Assembly (NCBI GenBank): GCA_016929525.1
Contig: JAFGIP010000082.1
Span: 1 to 42,649 of the forward strand
Length of the DNA: 42,649 bases
Direction of reading: 5' to 3'
DNA from: Bacteroidales bacterium
GTDB taxonomy: Bacteria; Bacteroidota; Bacteroidia; Bacteroidales; UBA10428
The translations under genes were made by a program, and so were the position numbers. Below the pieces are notes generated by a model. It had not been told where the DNA came from. It ran no database searches and worked only from the letters and a program-made list of their open reading frames with translations. This document shows, one piece after another, positions 1-8,778 of this stretch (position 1 is its first letter; each line of letters begins with the position of its first letter).

Positions 1-26
1 AATTTTGTATTTTCTTCTGTTTTCAT
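1..26 (-). CDS. Possible 5' end of a gene leaving the window
   Basis: An ATG on the minus strand at 26-24 opens a frame reading MKTEENTK before the window ends. It lies 84 bases downstream of the helicase-nuclease stop codon on the same strand, so it could be the next gene of that operon. In many bacteria the partner of an AddA-like protein is an AddB-like nuclease, but eight residues cannot show that. The call rests only on position, strand and an open frame. Confidence 0.25.
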
Positions 27-110
27 AATGAGTCAAGTAAATCATTTATCTTTTATACTTGACACACTTTTTTGAACAGTCTCTTTACTAATTACTACTC
101 CCATCATCGC

Positions 111-3100
111 CTAGACTCTTACTATTTTTTCATCCGCAACATACCATAAATACCCCATCACATTTTTATATCCCATTTTCATCAACAGTTCCCGGTATTC
201 TGCTACTTGCCTTTTATGACTTTCTGCATTTTGTTCGCTGCCCATTTTATAATCTATAATATCCACCCTGTCTTTAAATATTATGATTCTGTCCGGACGC
301 CTGCTACCTCCGTCCGGTAAAATAATGTCCTGCTCCCTAAGTACAACACCGCTGCCATCGAACCAAATAGCAACTTCAGGATCTGAAATAAGTTTACTTA
401 TATGATATTTCAGTGCATGTGCATCCTCATCGGAGATCAACCCTGCAAAACGGGCTTCAGCTAACTTTTCATTCAACTGATCCTCAGTTTCAATTTGGGA
501 AAGAATATAATGAGCAACCCTTCCCGATTTCAATTTCCCTGACTGTAATGAAATACTGTCCTGAAAATACTCATAACCCATAGGATTGTAAAAAATCCGA
601 TCGAGTGCGCTGCCGGTTTTATAAACCACTATACTTTTTTCACTGCCTGTATCTTTTTTCTCTGATATTTTTCTTGTATCAATTTCTCCTGACTTAAAAA
701 CCAGTTCTTCTGAATTAAAATTTTTATTACCTGATTTTACAATTGTTTGATATATTAAGTCGCCAACTGTCAGCAGATTCTTTTTCTTTTCATAATTCCT
801 GATCTTTGAGTATACGATAAGAGATTCCTTAGCTCTTGTAAATGCAACATATAGTAAATTAAAGTTATCAATGTACGATTTAAATAATTCAGAGTAATAG
901 GCATGTGAAAAAACCGTCTTACTCAGATTATTACTGAATTGTACCGGAATTCTCGGCAGGTATGAAAAAGTTGTATCGGTGGTCGAGGTCCAGAGTAAAG
1001 CACTGCTTTTCTGATTAAGAGACCAATGACAAAAAGGTATTATAACCGCTCTGAACTCAAGTCCTTTCGATTTATGCACGGTAAGGATCCTGATAGCATC
1101 CCGACTCTCGGAAGCAGAAACTGATTTGGTTTTACCCTCATCATCCCAAAATTGTAAGAACCGGTCCGTGTCAGGAGCAAATGTCTGACAGAAATCGTGA
1201 ACCATATCAAGAAAAGCATGTACATAGGGCAGGTCAGCTAAAGAGTTCTCCAGATTAAATATTTTTATTATTCTTTCTGTTAACTCATATAACGGTAATG
1301 AATTCAAATGATCTGCATTTTCAATAAATTCAGAAACAAGAACAGATTTTAATGATTCTTCAGAACTGCTCCCATGAATAAATTCTTCATGATAAATTTC
1401 CAGCGGTTTTTTATCAGAAGAAATAAAAGAGTTGTAACAGGAAGCCAGCTTACCCCGGTTAATATCGTCATCCGGAAAAATTAAATACCGCATTGCAGCT
1501 ATCAGAAGATTTACGGCCAGCGAAGTTTCAAGAAATAAACTCTCGTCAGAGATCACACCAACCTGTTTGGTAAATAAGCCGTTTGCATTACTTTCAATAA
1601 GCAGTTCGGCAATTTGCAGCCCTTCCTTCTTTTCGCGTACAATAATTGCTATCTCTCCCGGTTCATAATTATTTTGTAAAAGCGAACTGATATCTTCAAT
1701 AAGATCATCTTTAAAATATTCAGGGTTTTCGACAATTTGCTCAGGAACGAAAAATTTTAATCGTACATGACCTTTATTTCTGTTTGCTTCAGAAACATTC
1801 TGCCGAAGATTACCATATACTGAACCAAGCATTTCTTTAAATTCAGAGTTTTCCTCTGTCATTTCACCTATGATCTCACTCAAATCATCATCTATTGCCT
1901 GTTTTGCTTTTTCAAATAACCAGTTATTGAATTCAACTATCTTCTCATAACTTCTCCAGTTGGTTTCAAGTTTTTCAAGCTTGATATTCGTTGGAAACTC
2001 CTTAATTACATTGTTTGCAATAATTTCCCAGTTACTATTCCTCCAGCGATATATGGATTGTTTGGCATCGCCAACAAGCAGGTTCATAAATCCCATAGAA
2101 AGACTATTACTGATCAGAGGTTTAAAGTTATTCCACTGCATGTAAGAAGTATCCTGAAATTCATCTATCAGATAATGATGAAATCTGTTGCCGGTTCTTT
2201 CATAAATAAAAGGCACTTCATTATTGCCGATAATACGATTAATAAAACCGGGTGATTCACTGAGAATAAAACGATTACGATCTGTTCTGTACTGCGATAT
2301 CTTACCATACAAATCGGAAAGAATTCCAAGGGCGTAAATATTTTTAAGAATCTCTCTGGTTGAAAAATATTGAACTGAACTTTGTTCTATTATAGTAATT
2401 GCCTCATTCAGGTATAGTCGAAGTTTGTCTTCAGCAAGCTGAATTACCAGTTGTTTTTTTTGTGAATCACCGGATGGCCACTTTTCTGAATCTTCAAGAA
2501 GCTGTATAACGTAAGAATTTGGCAATTCAAAGATTCCTGCCGATAGTTTCCTGAAAAATGCACTTACTCCTTTGCCTTTATAAAAGAAATCTGAATCATC
2601 AAGTCCGTTTTCTGTTATAATATTTACTGCCTTCTCACCTACCATAATTATCTTTTTCTCAACATTTTTTATTATGGCATGCAGGTTATTCCTGTAATGG
2701 TCAAGTTGTTTTTTATCGGATACGGCCTTGTAAATTTCTGCCGATGCCGAAGTGAATTCCTCCTTAAAGACCTCTTCTCCAAGTCGAAGCAGATCATAGC
2801 GAATATCCCATGTTTTACCGGTATCCATTTTATCAATGGCAAACTGCATCAACCAGTGAAATAAACCGGAATCCTCTTCAATTTCATTAATTAGATTATC
2901 TGCAGCAAATTCCAGTGCCGGTCTTGTTTCAGTCTCGATCTCATAATTACCGGGAATACCCAGCTCTCTTGTAAACGCCCTTATAATCCTTTGGAAAAAG
3001 GTATCAATGGTTTCAACATTAAACCACGAGAATTCATGCAGGATATTTTTTAATATAACGCCTGCTTTGTTGCGAACATGATCTTCCGTGAAACCTGATG

Positions 3101-3329
3101 TCTCCTGTAACCTTACAATATGATCAGATCTGTAATTCGATGCAAGCTTATACAGTTCACTGATAATTCTCCTCTTCATTTCATCAGAAGCCTTGTTGGT
3201 AAATGTTACAGCAAGAATACTCCTGAAATACTCGAGATTCTCAGTAATCAGTAATTCCAAATACTTAAGCGTCAGATGATGTGTTTTACCGGAACCTGCA
3301 GATGCCTGGATAACTTTTAGCTGAGACAT
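111..3329 (-). CDS. UvrD/RecB-family ATP-dependent helicase-nuclease (AddA-like)
   Basis: Superfamily 1A helicase fused to a PD-(D/E)XK nuclease, the AddA/RecB architecture that processes double-strand DNA ends for recombinational repair. Visible motifs in order: Walker A ASAGSGKT at residues 10-17; Walker B/DEXQ-type LIDEFQDTS near 387; GDAKQSIYRWR near 418; the UvrD C-terminal motif TVHKSKGLEF near 760; and YVAFTRAKESL near 838. The C-terminus has GRVAHYILS and RPDRIIIF followed by DIIDYKMG around residue 1026, which fits the nuclease motif carrying Asp and the D-Y-K signature. At 1072 residues it is in the usual size range. The start at 3329 places Walker A at the very N-terminus, as expected. 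No AddB/RecC-like partner is visible inside the window; it could lie just outside, downstream. The family call is firm, the exact subfamily less so. Confidence 0.9.
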   Translation of the reverse strand: MSQLKVIQASAGSGKTHHLTLKYLELLITENLEYFRSILAVTFTNKASDEMKRRIISELYKLASNYRSDHIVRLQETSGFTEDHVRNKAGVILKNILHEFSWFNVETIDTFFQRIIRAFTRELGIPGNYEIETETRPALEFAADNLINEIEEDSGLFHWLMQFAIDKMDTGKTWDIRYDLLRLGEEVFKEEFTSASAEIYKAVSDKKQLDHYRNNLHAIIKNVEKKIIMVGEKAVNIITENGLDDSDFFYKGKGVSAFFRKLSAGIFELPNSYVIQLLEDSEKWPSGDSQKKQLVIQLAEDKLRLYLNEAITIIEQSSVQYFSTREILKNIYALGILSDLYGKISQYRTDRNRFILSESPGFINRIIGNNEVPFIYERTGNRFHHYLIDEFQDTSYMQWNNFKPLISNSLSMGFMNLLVGDAKQSIYRWRNSNWEIIANNVIKEFPTNIKLEKLETNWRSYEKIVEFNNWLFEKAKQAIDDDLSEIIGEMTEENSEFKEMLGSVYGNLRQNVSEANRNKGHVRLKFFVPEQIVENPEYFKDDLIEDISSLLQNNYEPGEIAIIVREKKEGLQIAELLIESNANGLFTKQVGVISDESLFLETSLAVNLLIAAMRYLIFPDDDINRGKLASCYNSFISSDKKPLEIYHEEFIHGSSSEESLKSVLVSEFIENADHLNSLPLYELTERIIKIFNLENSLADLPYVHAFLDMVHDFCQTFAPDTDRFLQFWDDEGKTKSVSASESRDAIRILTVHKSKGLEFRAVIIPFCHWSLNQKSSALLWTSTTDTTFSYLPRIPVQFSNNLSKTVFSHAYYSELFKSYIDNFNLLYVAFTRAKESLIVYSKIRNYEKKKNLLTVGDLIYQTIVKSGNKNFNSEELVFKSGEIDTRKISEKKDTGSEKSIVVYKTGSALDRIFYNPMGYEYFQDSISLQSGKLKSGRVAHYILSQIETEDQLNEKLAEARFAGLISDEDAHALKYHISKLISDPEVAIWFDGSGVVLREQDIILPDGGSRRPDRIIIFKDRVDIIDYKMGSEQNAESHKRQVAEYRELLMKMGYKNVMGYLWYVADEKIVRV

Positions 3330-3451
3330 ATATTAAATAGTATGTATTCAAAAATAGCGATTAATGTTAGAAGGTTGATTTTATAACTGATGAATTAATG
3401 GTCCCTGTATCAGGAGTTGAAGTTAGAAGTTAGAAAATACACTAAAACTTA

Positions 3452-3489
3452 TAAATTCTATCTACTAAATTCTATTTACTAAATTCTGT
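3452..3489. repeat. 14-bp AT-rich tandem microrepeat
   Basis: Two 14-bp units TAAATTCTATCTAC and TAAATTCTATTTAC, differing at one base, are followed by a partial third (TAAATTCTG). They lie in the 219-base divergent intergenic region between the helicase-nuclease gene and the sigma-factor gene, just upstream of the latter. They may be simple slippage products. Confidence 0.7.
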
Positions 3490-3548
3490 GATAAGATAAA
3501 TAAACGCTAAATTCACAACTGGTAACATTCTAAAACAACAGAACCTAA

Positions 3549-4148
3549 ATGAGCCAGCCCTCTGAACCTGATAAAAATACTACTCCGGAGAAATGGGTTG
3601 AACTGTACGGGGATTATTTATATAATTATGCATTTTCCCGTATTAACAAGAAAGATCTATCATATGATCTGGTTCAGGAAACATTTCTGGCAGCATTATC
3701 GGCACGTAAGTCTTTCGAAGGCAGAAGTTCTGAAAAAACATGGTTAACTTCTATCCTTAAAAGAAAAATCGTTGATCATTATCGAAAAGAATTCAGAAAC
3801 AAGGAACACCACATTATTGACAAAAATTTTTCCGAAGAGAAAGAAGACCTGCCTTTTTATAGCAGCGGTGAATTTCAGGGGCACTGGAGAGCTGACAGGG
3901 TACCAAAAGATTGGCATATTAGAGCCGATGAAGCTCTTGAGAACGAAGAATTAAGAAAGATAATTGAACTATGTATCTCTGTATTACCTGAAAAATGGGC
4001 TGCAGTATTTACACTGAGAATTATTGAAGAATTAGCATCTGAGGATGTTTGTAAGGAACTGGAAATTACAGCGTCCAATTTGTGGGTTATACTTCACAGG
4101 GCTAAACTTCAGTTGAGGGATTGTGTTGAAAAAAACTTGTTAAAATAA
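3549..4148 (+). CDS. ECF-type RNA polymerase sigma-70 factor
   Basis: A 199-residue sigma factor with only regions 2 and 4, the ECF layout. Region 2 covers about residues 20-85, with the typical DLVQETFLAAL segment and TWLTSILKRKIVDHYRK. Region 4 covers about residues 130-192, ending in a helix-turn-helix (EDVCKELEITASNLWVILHRAKLQLRDCVE). It recruits core RNA polymerase to an alternative promoter class. The next gene starts 6 bases downstream and encodes a small zinc-finger protein, so the two are almost certainly co-transcribed as sigma factor and antagonist. The S-N-x-W-V-x-L-H-R-A form of the recognition helix resembles a Bacteroidota/Proteobacteria subgroup paired with short zinc-finger partners. 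That subgroup assignment is from memory and not tested. The target regulon cannot be read from the sequence. Confidence 0.9.
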   Translation: MSQPSEPDKNTTPEKWVELYGDYLYNYAFSRINKKDLSYDLVQETFLAALSARKSFEGRSSEKTWLTSILKRKIVDHYRKEFRNKEHHIIDKNFSEEKEDLPFYSSGEFQGHWRADRVPKDWHIRADEALENEELRKIIELCISVLPEKWAAVFTLRIIEELASEDVCKELEITASNLWVILHRAKLQLRDCVEKNLLK

Positions 4149-4154
4149 ACGGGT

Positions 4155-4457
4155 ATGACAAAGATTAGTTTAATGGCACTCATGCGTCGTATGATGATCA
4201 ATTGTGAAGAAGCAACATATCTTACAGTGAAAGCATCCGTTGAAGGAGTATCAATGAAAGATGTCATCAACCTGAAAATGCACCGTGCCGGCTGCCCTCA
4301 TTGCAGAAAATATTTTGAGCAAAATAAGATCCTCGATCGTTCTATACGGAAACATATTTCACATGCTGTTGAAACAAGGCAGCCTTTGCATCGGTTATCC
4401 GACTCAGGCAGGTCGAAACTTCAGAAATTAATCACCAGCAAAATCCAGTCAGCTTAG
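4155..4457 (+). CDS. Small zinc-finger (zf-HC2-like) anti-sigma candidate
   Basis: A 100-residue protein with the layout of a zinc-binding anti-sigma domain: Cys17 in the first helix (NCEEATYLTVKAS), then His43-x3-Cys47-x2-Cys50 (HRAGCPHC). It has no hydrophobic segment, so it should be cytoplasmic, unlike the membrane-spanning anti-sigma factors. It lies 6 bases after the ECF sigma gene, which supports a role in binding and silencing that sigma factor, perhaps in response to thiol oxidation or zinc loss as known for some of these domains. The trigger is inference. The C-terminal half, about residues 60-100, is basic and unrecognised. Confidence 0.75.
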   Translation: MTKISLMALMRRMMINCEEATYLTVKASVEGVSMKDVINLKMHRAGCPHCRKYFEQNKILDRSIRKHISHAVETRQPLHRLSDSGRSKLQKLITSKIQSA

Positions 4458-4583
4458 TATTCTTAATTTATGAATACTGAACATATCCTTATTTCATTAA
4501 CCCAGCATTATAGTTAATGACTCTGAAGTCTTAAGTTGTATACTTGTTAATTCCGGCAGACTTTCAGAAACTTACACTTTTAA

Positions 4584-4591
4584 TATATTTG
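4584..4591 (+). promoter_or_regulatory. Bacteroidota -7 promoter element
   Basis: TATATTTG matches the Bacteroidota -7 consensus TAnnTTTG and lies 19 bases before the ATG of the membrane protein gene at 4611. No good TTTG -33 box is seen at the usual spacing. Confidence 0.45.
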
Positions 4592-4610
4592 CAGGCCAAT
4601 ATTCGAAAAC

Positions 4611-5057
4611 ATGGCTTCTAAAAAAATACCAAAAATTCATAAAACAAGTTATACAGCGCTAATTCCTCAGTTTGCCATACTTCTGATAATCGCTTTTATA
4701 TTTTATCTGCTTCAGGTACCGCGATATGCTATCATGAGCGTTGCTATATACTTACTGCTATCATTTTATTTAAAGATACTGATACCCAGATGGCACAGAA
4801 AGGGTATCTTTTATTTAAAGAAAGGTGAACTTGAAGCATCAGTCTATGCTTTTAAAAAGAGTTTTATTTTTTTCACCAGGTACCAATGGATAGATAAATA
4901 CAGGGCATTCACATTATTTAGTATTTCATCCCTTTCATATACTGAAATGGCTTTAATGAATATTATATTTTGCTATAACCAGATGGGAGATAATAAAAAG
5001 GCAGAAGAACATCGAAAAATTCTCAAAGAAATCTTCCCGAAAAATCCTTATATATAA
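4611..5057 (+). CDS. Small membrane protein with a TPR-like C-terminal segment
   Basis: A 148-residue protein. Residues about 14-60 contain two adjacent hydrophobic helices (PQFAILLIIAFIFYLL and AIMSVAIYLLLSFYLKILI). The rest is soluble and looks like one or two helical repeats: KGELEASVYAFKKSFIFF, then MALMNIIFCYNQMGDNKKAEEHRKILKEIFPKNP, whose G-D-x-x-x-A spacing resembles a tetratricopeptide repeat. I do not recognise a named family. It probably sits in the cytoplasmic membrane and may scaffold a partner. It stands alone on the plus strand, with a promoter-like element 19 bases upstream. Confidence 0.7.
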   Translation: MASKKIPKIHKTSYTALIPQFAILLIIAFIFYLLQVPRYAIMSVAIYLLLSFYLKILIPRWHRKGIFYLKKGELEASVYAFKKSFIFFTRYQWIDKYRAFTLFSISSLSYTEMALMNIIFCYNQMGDNKKAEEHRKILKEIFPKNPYI

Positions 5058-5123
5058 TTTCTGAAAATAAATTGTATTTGCAAAATTGTATATTAGCCTC
5101 CCGATATTTCTATAAATAAAACC

Positions 5124-5315
5124 ATGAAAACATTTGTTATTGTATTAAGTGCAGCAGTATATATTTTTTTAATCCATATTCTGGCAATATATCTGCAAAA
5201 AAACAGAGGTATTAATTACGGTAAGACCGTTTTCTGGTCAGTACTGTTTTCTCCCCTTATCGGTTATTTCATTGTAATTCTGAGCAGAAAAAGTCCGCCG
5301 GATAAAAAACCGTAA
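5124..5315 (+). CDS. Small two-helix membrane protein
   Basis: A 63-residue protein made almost entirely of two hydrophobic helices (residues about 3-24 and 36-56), with a short charged linker containing KNRGINYGKTV and a basic, proline-containing tail (RKSPPDKKP). The Y-G-K-T-x-F-W-S-x-L-F-S-P-L-x-G segment recalls short inner-membrane proteins common in Bacteroidota, but I cannot assign a function. It follows the preceding membrane protein by 66 bases on the same strand and may be co-transcribed with it. Confidence 0.6.
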   Translation: MKTFVIVLSAAVYIFLIHILAIYLQKNRGINYGKTVFWSVLFSPLIGYFIVILSRKSPPDKKP

Positions 5316-5414
5316 TAATTGTACTACAGAGATGTTAATTTCCCGTAAGAAAATCTGCTTGTATAAGAGACCCTGTTAAAGCCATAATCCTTCTAAAGAA
5401 AAAATGAAATAATT

Positions 5415-5507
5415 ATGACTATAGATCAAAAGAGAGTTCAGTATAAATACTATCTAAATAACATTGCAGAGATGCATAAATATCTTAAAAAACTAATTTT
5501 GAATTAA
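5415..5507 (+). CDS. Possible 30-residue small protein
   Basis: An ATG at 5415 opens a 30-codon frame (MTIDQKRVQYKYY...KLILN) ending in TAA at 5505-5507, 20 bases before the DUF1761 gene. The product would be a basic amphipathic helix rich in Lys, Tyr and Leu. There is no recognisable family and no clear ribosome-binding site, so it may be a chance frame. Confidence 0.2.
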   Translation: MTIDQKRVQYKYYLNNIAEMHKYLKKLILN

Positions 5508-5527
5508 TCATATTAAATCTTTAAATA

Positions 5528-5944
5528 ATGATCAATCTGACAGATTTAAATTACCTGGCTGTTGCAGTGGCTGCAATTGCCAGCTTCGCATTAGGATCGC
5601 TATGGTACAGCCCCCTATTATTCAGTAAAACCTGGCAAAAAGAACTGGGCTTCACCGATGAATACATCCGGGAAGCCAATATGGGAAAGATTTTCGGTAC
5701 AAGCTTTATTCTTTTTATAGCAGCCTCACTGGGAGTTGCCCTATTTTTTCAGATTATAGGAACCAATAAAATCGACTGGCTGCTGGGTATGCTTTATGGT
5801 TTCCTTATTGGTGTTGCCTTTGTCTCAACCACCATGGGTATCAATATGCTGTACCAGCGACGCTCATTTAAACTCTGGGCAATAGATGCTTTCTATCAGA
5901 TAATTTGTTTTTGTATCATGGGACTTATCATTAGCGTCTGGTAA
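5528..5944 (+). CDS. DUF1761-family membrane protein
   Basis: A 138-residue integral membrane protein with four hydrophobic helices. The N-terminus NYLAVAVAAIASFALGSLWYSPLLFSK is the hallmark of DUF1761: the first helix ends in a G-x-x-W-Y-S-P-x-x-F motif followed by W-x-x-E-L-G-F. Later helices lie at about residues 54-75, 84-105 and 118-138. Length matches the family. Its biochemical role is unknown. It sits on the plus strand, convergent with mnmA, with no obvious partner gene. Confidence 0.85.
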   Translation: MINLTDLNYLAVAVAAIASFALGSLWYSPLLFSKTWQKELGFTDEYIREANMGKIFGTSFILFIAASLGVALFFQIIGTNKIDWLLGMLYGFLIGVAFVSTTMGINMLYQRRSFKLWAIDAFYQIICFCIMGLIISVW

Positions 5945-6070
5945 GCGAATACGATAAAAACTCTGTTTTCCCGAATAATAGGTCGCCCCTGCTGACATCA
6001 CCAGGAATTTTTATTTCAGAAGCTGTGCTTAAAGATTTGAGGAAATTATTATTTCAGGCTACTGATTTCT

Positions 6071-7264
6071 TTAAGATATAACACCAGATCCTACCAGTTC
6101 ATCATCACTATACCAGGCGGCAAATTGTCCGGGAGTAATTCCGCGTTGTGGGTTTTTAAAAATGATATACATACCTTTTTGCTGCATATACAGTGCAGCT
6201 TTCTGCAAAGGCTGTCTGTACCTTATCCTGACAAGGAATTTTCTTTTTTCTCCTGACTGCATTTTCAGGCCGGGGCGAATCCAGTGAACTTCATCTTCAG
6301 GTATAAAAAGTCCGTAACGGTTTAGTACCGGATGATCATGTCCCTGTCCGACATAAATAATATTGTTCCCGATATCGGTATCCAAAACAAATAGAGGTTG
6401 TTCTTTCCCCCCTATATTCAGACCTTTTCGCTGACCGATCGTAAAAAAATGAGCCCCCCTGTGACGTCCGACTTTTACTCCCTCGTCAGGAAATAACTTC
6501 ACGGGTTCGGAATACTTTTGAATCTGTTCAGTATTCAAATTATAAATATCAGCAGGAGGTTCCATTGCCTTTCCGTCTATATTCTTAGATATTTCAATAA
6601 TATCACCATCTTTGGGACCTAGTTTCTGCTGCAAAAACGTTGGAAGATCAATCTTACCTATAAAACAAATTCCCTGCGAATCTTTTCTGTCTGCAGTTAC
6701 CAGATCCTGTTCAGCAGCGATTCTTCTTATATCCGATTTGTGCAAATGTCCTATTGGGAAAAGAGTTCTGCTTAACTGCTCCTGATTCAGCTGGCACAAA
6801 AAATAGCTTTGTTCCTTTCCCGGATCGGTTCCGGCCAGTAACCTGTAAATCTCCTTTCCATCAATTATCAGTGTTTCTTTTCGGCAATAATGACCGGTAG
6901 CAATTAAATCGGCACCCAGTTCATCGGCTTTATCTATGAAAAGATCGAATTTTATTTCCCTGTTACACAGCACATCCGGATTAGGTGTCCGGCCTTTCTG
7001 ATACTCTGTGAACATATAATCTACAACCCTCTTTCTGTATTGTTCGCTGAGATCAACCGTATGTAACGAAATATTTAATTTACGTGCGACAAGCTCTGCA
7101 AATATCAGGTCATCATTCCATGGGCAATCACCTTCAAGAGTACCGGTTGTATCGTGCCAGTTGATCATAAACAGACCGACGACATCATACCCTTGCTGCT
7201 GTAATATATATGCAGCAACACTGGAATCAACACCTCCCGATATGCCAACAACAACTCGTTTCAT
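6071..7264 (-). CDS. mnmA: tRNA-specific 2-thiouridylase MnmA
   Basis: Catalyses ATP- and persulfide-dependent 2-thiolation of uridine 34 in the tRNAs for Lys, Glu and Gln. The PP-loop GGVDSS is at residues 10-15. The two catalytic cysteines are both present: Cys100 in TPNPDVLCNREIKFD, and Cys200 in RKDSQGICFIGK, the persulfide-carrying residue. The tRNA-binding and C-terminal beta-barrel region contains HRGAHFFTIGQRKGLNIGG, a family signature. At 397 residues it is a little longer than the E. coli protein. It is the last gene of a probable TPR protein - ribH - mnmA run on the minus strand, 88 bases after ribH. The start at 7264 gives MKRVVVGISGG directly before the PP-loop. Confidence 0.97.
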   Translation of the reverse strand: MKRVVVGISGGVDSSVAAYILQQQGYDVVGLFMINWHDTTGTLEGDCPWNDDLIFAELVARKLNISLHTVDLSEQYRKRVVDYMFTEYQKGRTPNPDVLCNREIKFDLFIDKADELGADLIATGHYCRKETLIIDGKEIYRLLAGTDPGKEQSYFLCQLNQEQLSRTLFPIGHLHKSDIRRIAAEQDLVTADRKDSQGICFIGKIDLPTFLQQKLGPKDGDIIEISKNIDGKAMEPPADIYNLNTEQIQKYSEPVKLFPDEGVKVGRHRGAHFFTIGQRKGLNIGGKEQPLFVLDTDIGNNIIYVGQGHDHPVLNRYGLFIPEDEVHWIRPGLKMQSGEKRKFLVRIRYRQPLQKAALYMQQKGMYIIFKNPQRGITPGQFAAWYSDDELVGSGVIS

Positions 7265-7352
7265 TCTTATTGCCGGATAGATTTTGTTTTTTTGGTTTGG
7301 AATCGAGATCAGAAGTCAGAATGTCTGTTGTGGACATTAAATTTATCATTAA

Positions 7353-7853
7353 TTAACTTCTTCCAAAAGCTCTTCTTCGCAAAGCTACCATTTTAACAGC
7401 AGTGACGGCAGCTTCATTCCCTTTATTTCCATGCTTACCTCCTGCTCTGTCTCTGGCCTGTTCCTGGTTGTTTGTTGTAAGAACTCCAAAAATAAATGGT
7501 ATATCATAGTTAATATTCAACTGTGTGATACCATACGTTACGCTCTGGCATATATAATCGAAATGTGGGGTTTCACCGCGAATCACACAACCAATACAAA
7601 TAACTGCATCAAAAGTACCTGCTTCTGCTACCATACGGGCTCCCGATGTCAGTTCAAAGCTGCCGGGAACAAAATCTACTTTAATATGATTTTCGTTAGA
7701 ACCATGTTTAATAAGAGTTTCGCGTACACCTTTTAAAAGTGCCATTGTAATCTCGGAGTTCCACTCCGATACTACTATGGCAAAACGCATATCCTTTGCC
7801 GAAGGAACAGATTCCTGGTTATATTCAGAAAGATTTTTTAATGCAGTTGCCAT
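7353..7853 (-). CDS. ribH: 6,7-dimethyl-8-ribityllumazine synthase
   Basis: Penultimate enzyme of riboflavin synthesis: condenses 5-amino-6-ribitylaminouracil with 3,4-dihydroxy-2-butanone 4-phosphate. The 166-residue protein has the canonical segments: [13 protein letters not shown] (substrate-binding Trp/Asn), [30 protein letters not shown] and [15 protein letters not shown]. The His in GETPHFDY matches the catalytic histidine. The C-terminus contains [20 protein letters not shown], also typical. No other rib genes are nearby. Upstream on the same strand, 75 bases away, is a TPR membrane protein gene, a linkage I have seen in other Bacteroidota. Confidence 0.97.
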   Translation of the reverse strand: MATALKNLSEYNQESVPSAKDMRFAIVVSEWNSEITMALLKGVRETLIKHGSNENHIKVDFVPGSFELTSGARMVAEAGTFDAVICIGCVIRGETPHFDYICQSVTYGITQLNINYDIPFIFGVLTTNNQEQARDRAGGKHGNKGNEAAVTAVKMVALRRRAFGRS

Positions 7854-7928
7854 GTATTCGGCTTAATAATATAGGGTATCTGTATCAACAGATGAAATTC
7901 GATACAGAAATATCTTTATATTTTCAAA

Positions 7929-8615
7929 TTACAATTTCATAGTAGCAACCTGGATATATTTATCAATATCCCTGGCTTCATCAGAATTGGGAAACTCCCT
8001 TTTTATCTGTTCATAAGCAGCAAGTGCTTTTTTGTAATTTCCGAGAGCTTCATAGGCAAGACCTTCTTTTTTAAGATATATTGCAGTAGTGAAATCATTT
8101 TTATTTTTACTTACAGCCTTTTCATAAAATGACACAGCTTTTTCAAGTTCATCAAGTTCAATATATGCATCACCAATAGATCCGATGGCAATTGTTGAAA
8201 CGAGCCTGTCATTCGTATCAAAATTCTTCAGGTGTTCAATAGCATTTTCGTATTCTCCAAGTCTTAAATAACATATACCTGCATAATACTGGGCCAGGTT
8301 TCCGGTTTCTGTCATGCTATAATCGTCAATAATATCTATGAACCCGTAAGCATCACCGTCTCCCTCAAGAGCCAAAAGGAATGAATCCTTTTCGAAATAT
8401 TGCTCAGCTCTGTAAATCTGTGATTGAGCTTCAATCTCCTTTGGCCCAAGTATCAACTTTTTATATGCTATATATCCGCCAACAACTAAGATTATCAGCG
8501 TTATAATGATAGAAAGGCTTTTTCTGTTTTCCTCAATATATTGTTCTGTGCGCGTAAGGGCAGATTCAACAGTTTCAAACCCCGACTCGTGATGTGCATC
8601 TTTTTTCTTGCTCAT
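7929..8615 (-). CDS. TPR protein with an N-terminal membrane anchor
   Basis: A 228-residue protein starting MSKKKDAHHESG. A longer frame opens upstream at 8675, but its extra 20 residues are hydrophobic and unlikely; the start at 8615 gives the usual charged N-terminus of this family. One transmembrane helix lies at about residues 33-52 (SLSIIITLIILVVGGYIAYKKLI). Tetratricopeptide repeats fill about residues 95-225, for example YYAGICYLRLGEYENAIEHL, AYIELDELEKAVSFYEKA and AYEALGNYKKALAAYEQIK. The layout resembles YfgM-like proteins that help periplasmic folding at the Sec machinery. Topology suggests the repeats face the periplasm. The specific role is inference. Confidence 0.85.
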   Translation of the reverse strand: MSKKKDAHHESGFETVESALTRTEQYIEENRKSLSIIITLIILVVGGYIAYKKLILGPKEIEAQSQIYRAEQYFEKDSFLLALEGDGDAYGFIDIIDDYSMTETGNLAQYYAGICYLRLGEYENAIEHLKNFDTNDRLVSTIAIGSIGDAYIELDELEKAVSFYEKAVSKNKNDFTTAIYLKKEGLAYEALGNYKKALAAYEQIKREFPNSDEARDIDKYIQVATMKL

Positions 8616-8754
8616 TTTATTTGTGTTATGCATTTTTAACAGGATGCAAAAGTAAATTATTTTCAGTATATGCAAAAAAAATTATACCTTGATTATATAG
8701 ATAGCATGTTATTATTAGTTATTAAATCTGCTGGGGGCTTCTGATGAGAATCAT

Positions 8755-8762
8755 TAATTTTG
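8755..8762 (+). promoter_or_regulatory. -7 promoter element of recF
   Basis: TAATTTTG fits TAnnTTTG and lies 16 bases before the recF ATG, which would give a leader of only about ten bases. No clear -33 TTTG is seen. Confidence 0.5.
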
Positions 8763-8778
8763 TGGTTTCTTTATTACT

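Noticed and set aside
7431-7736. Open frame of 101 codons on the plus strand
   Set aside because: Antisense to ribH; the Cys/Asn-rich product is an artefact of the opposite strand.
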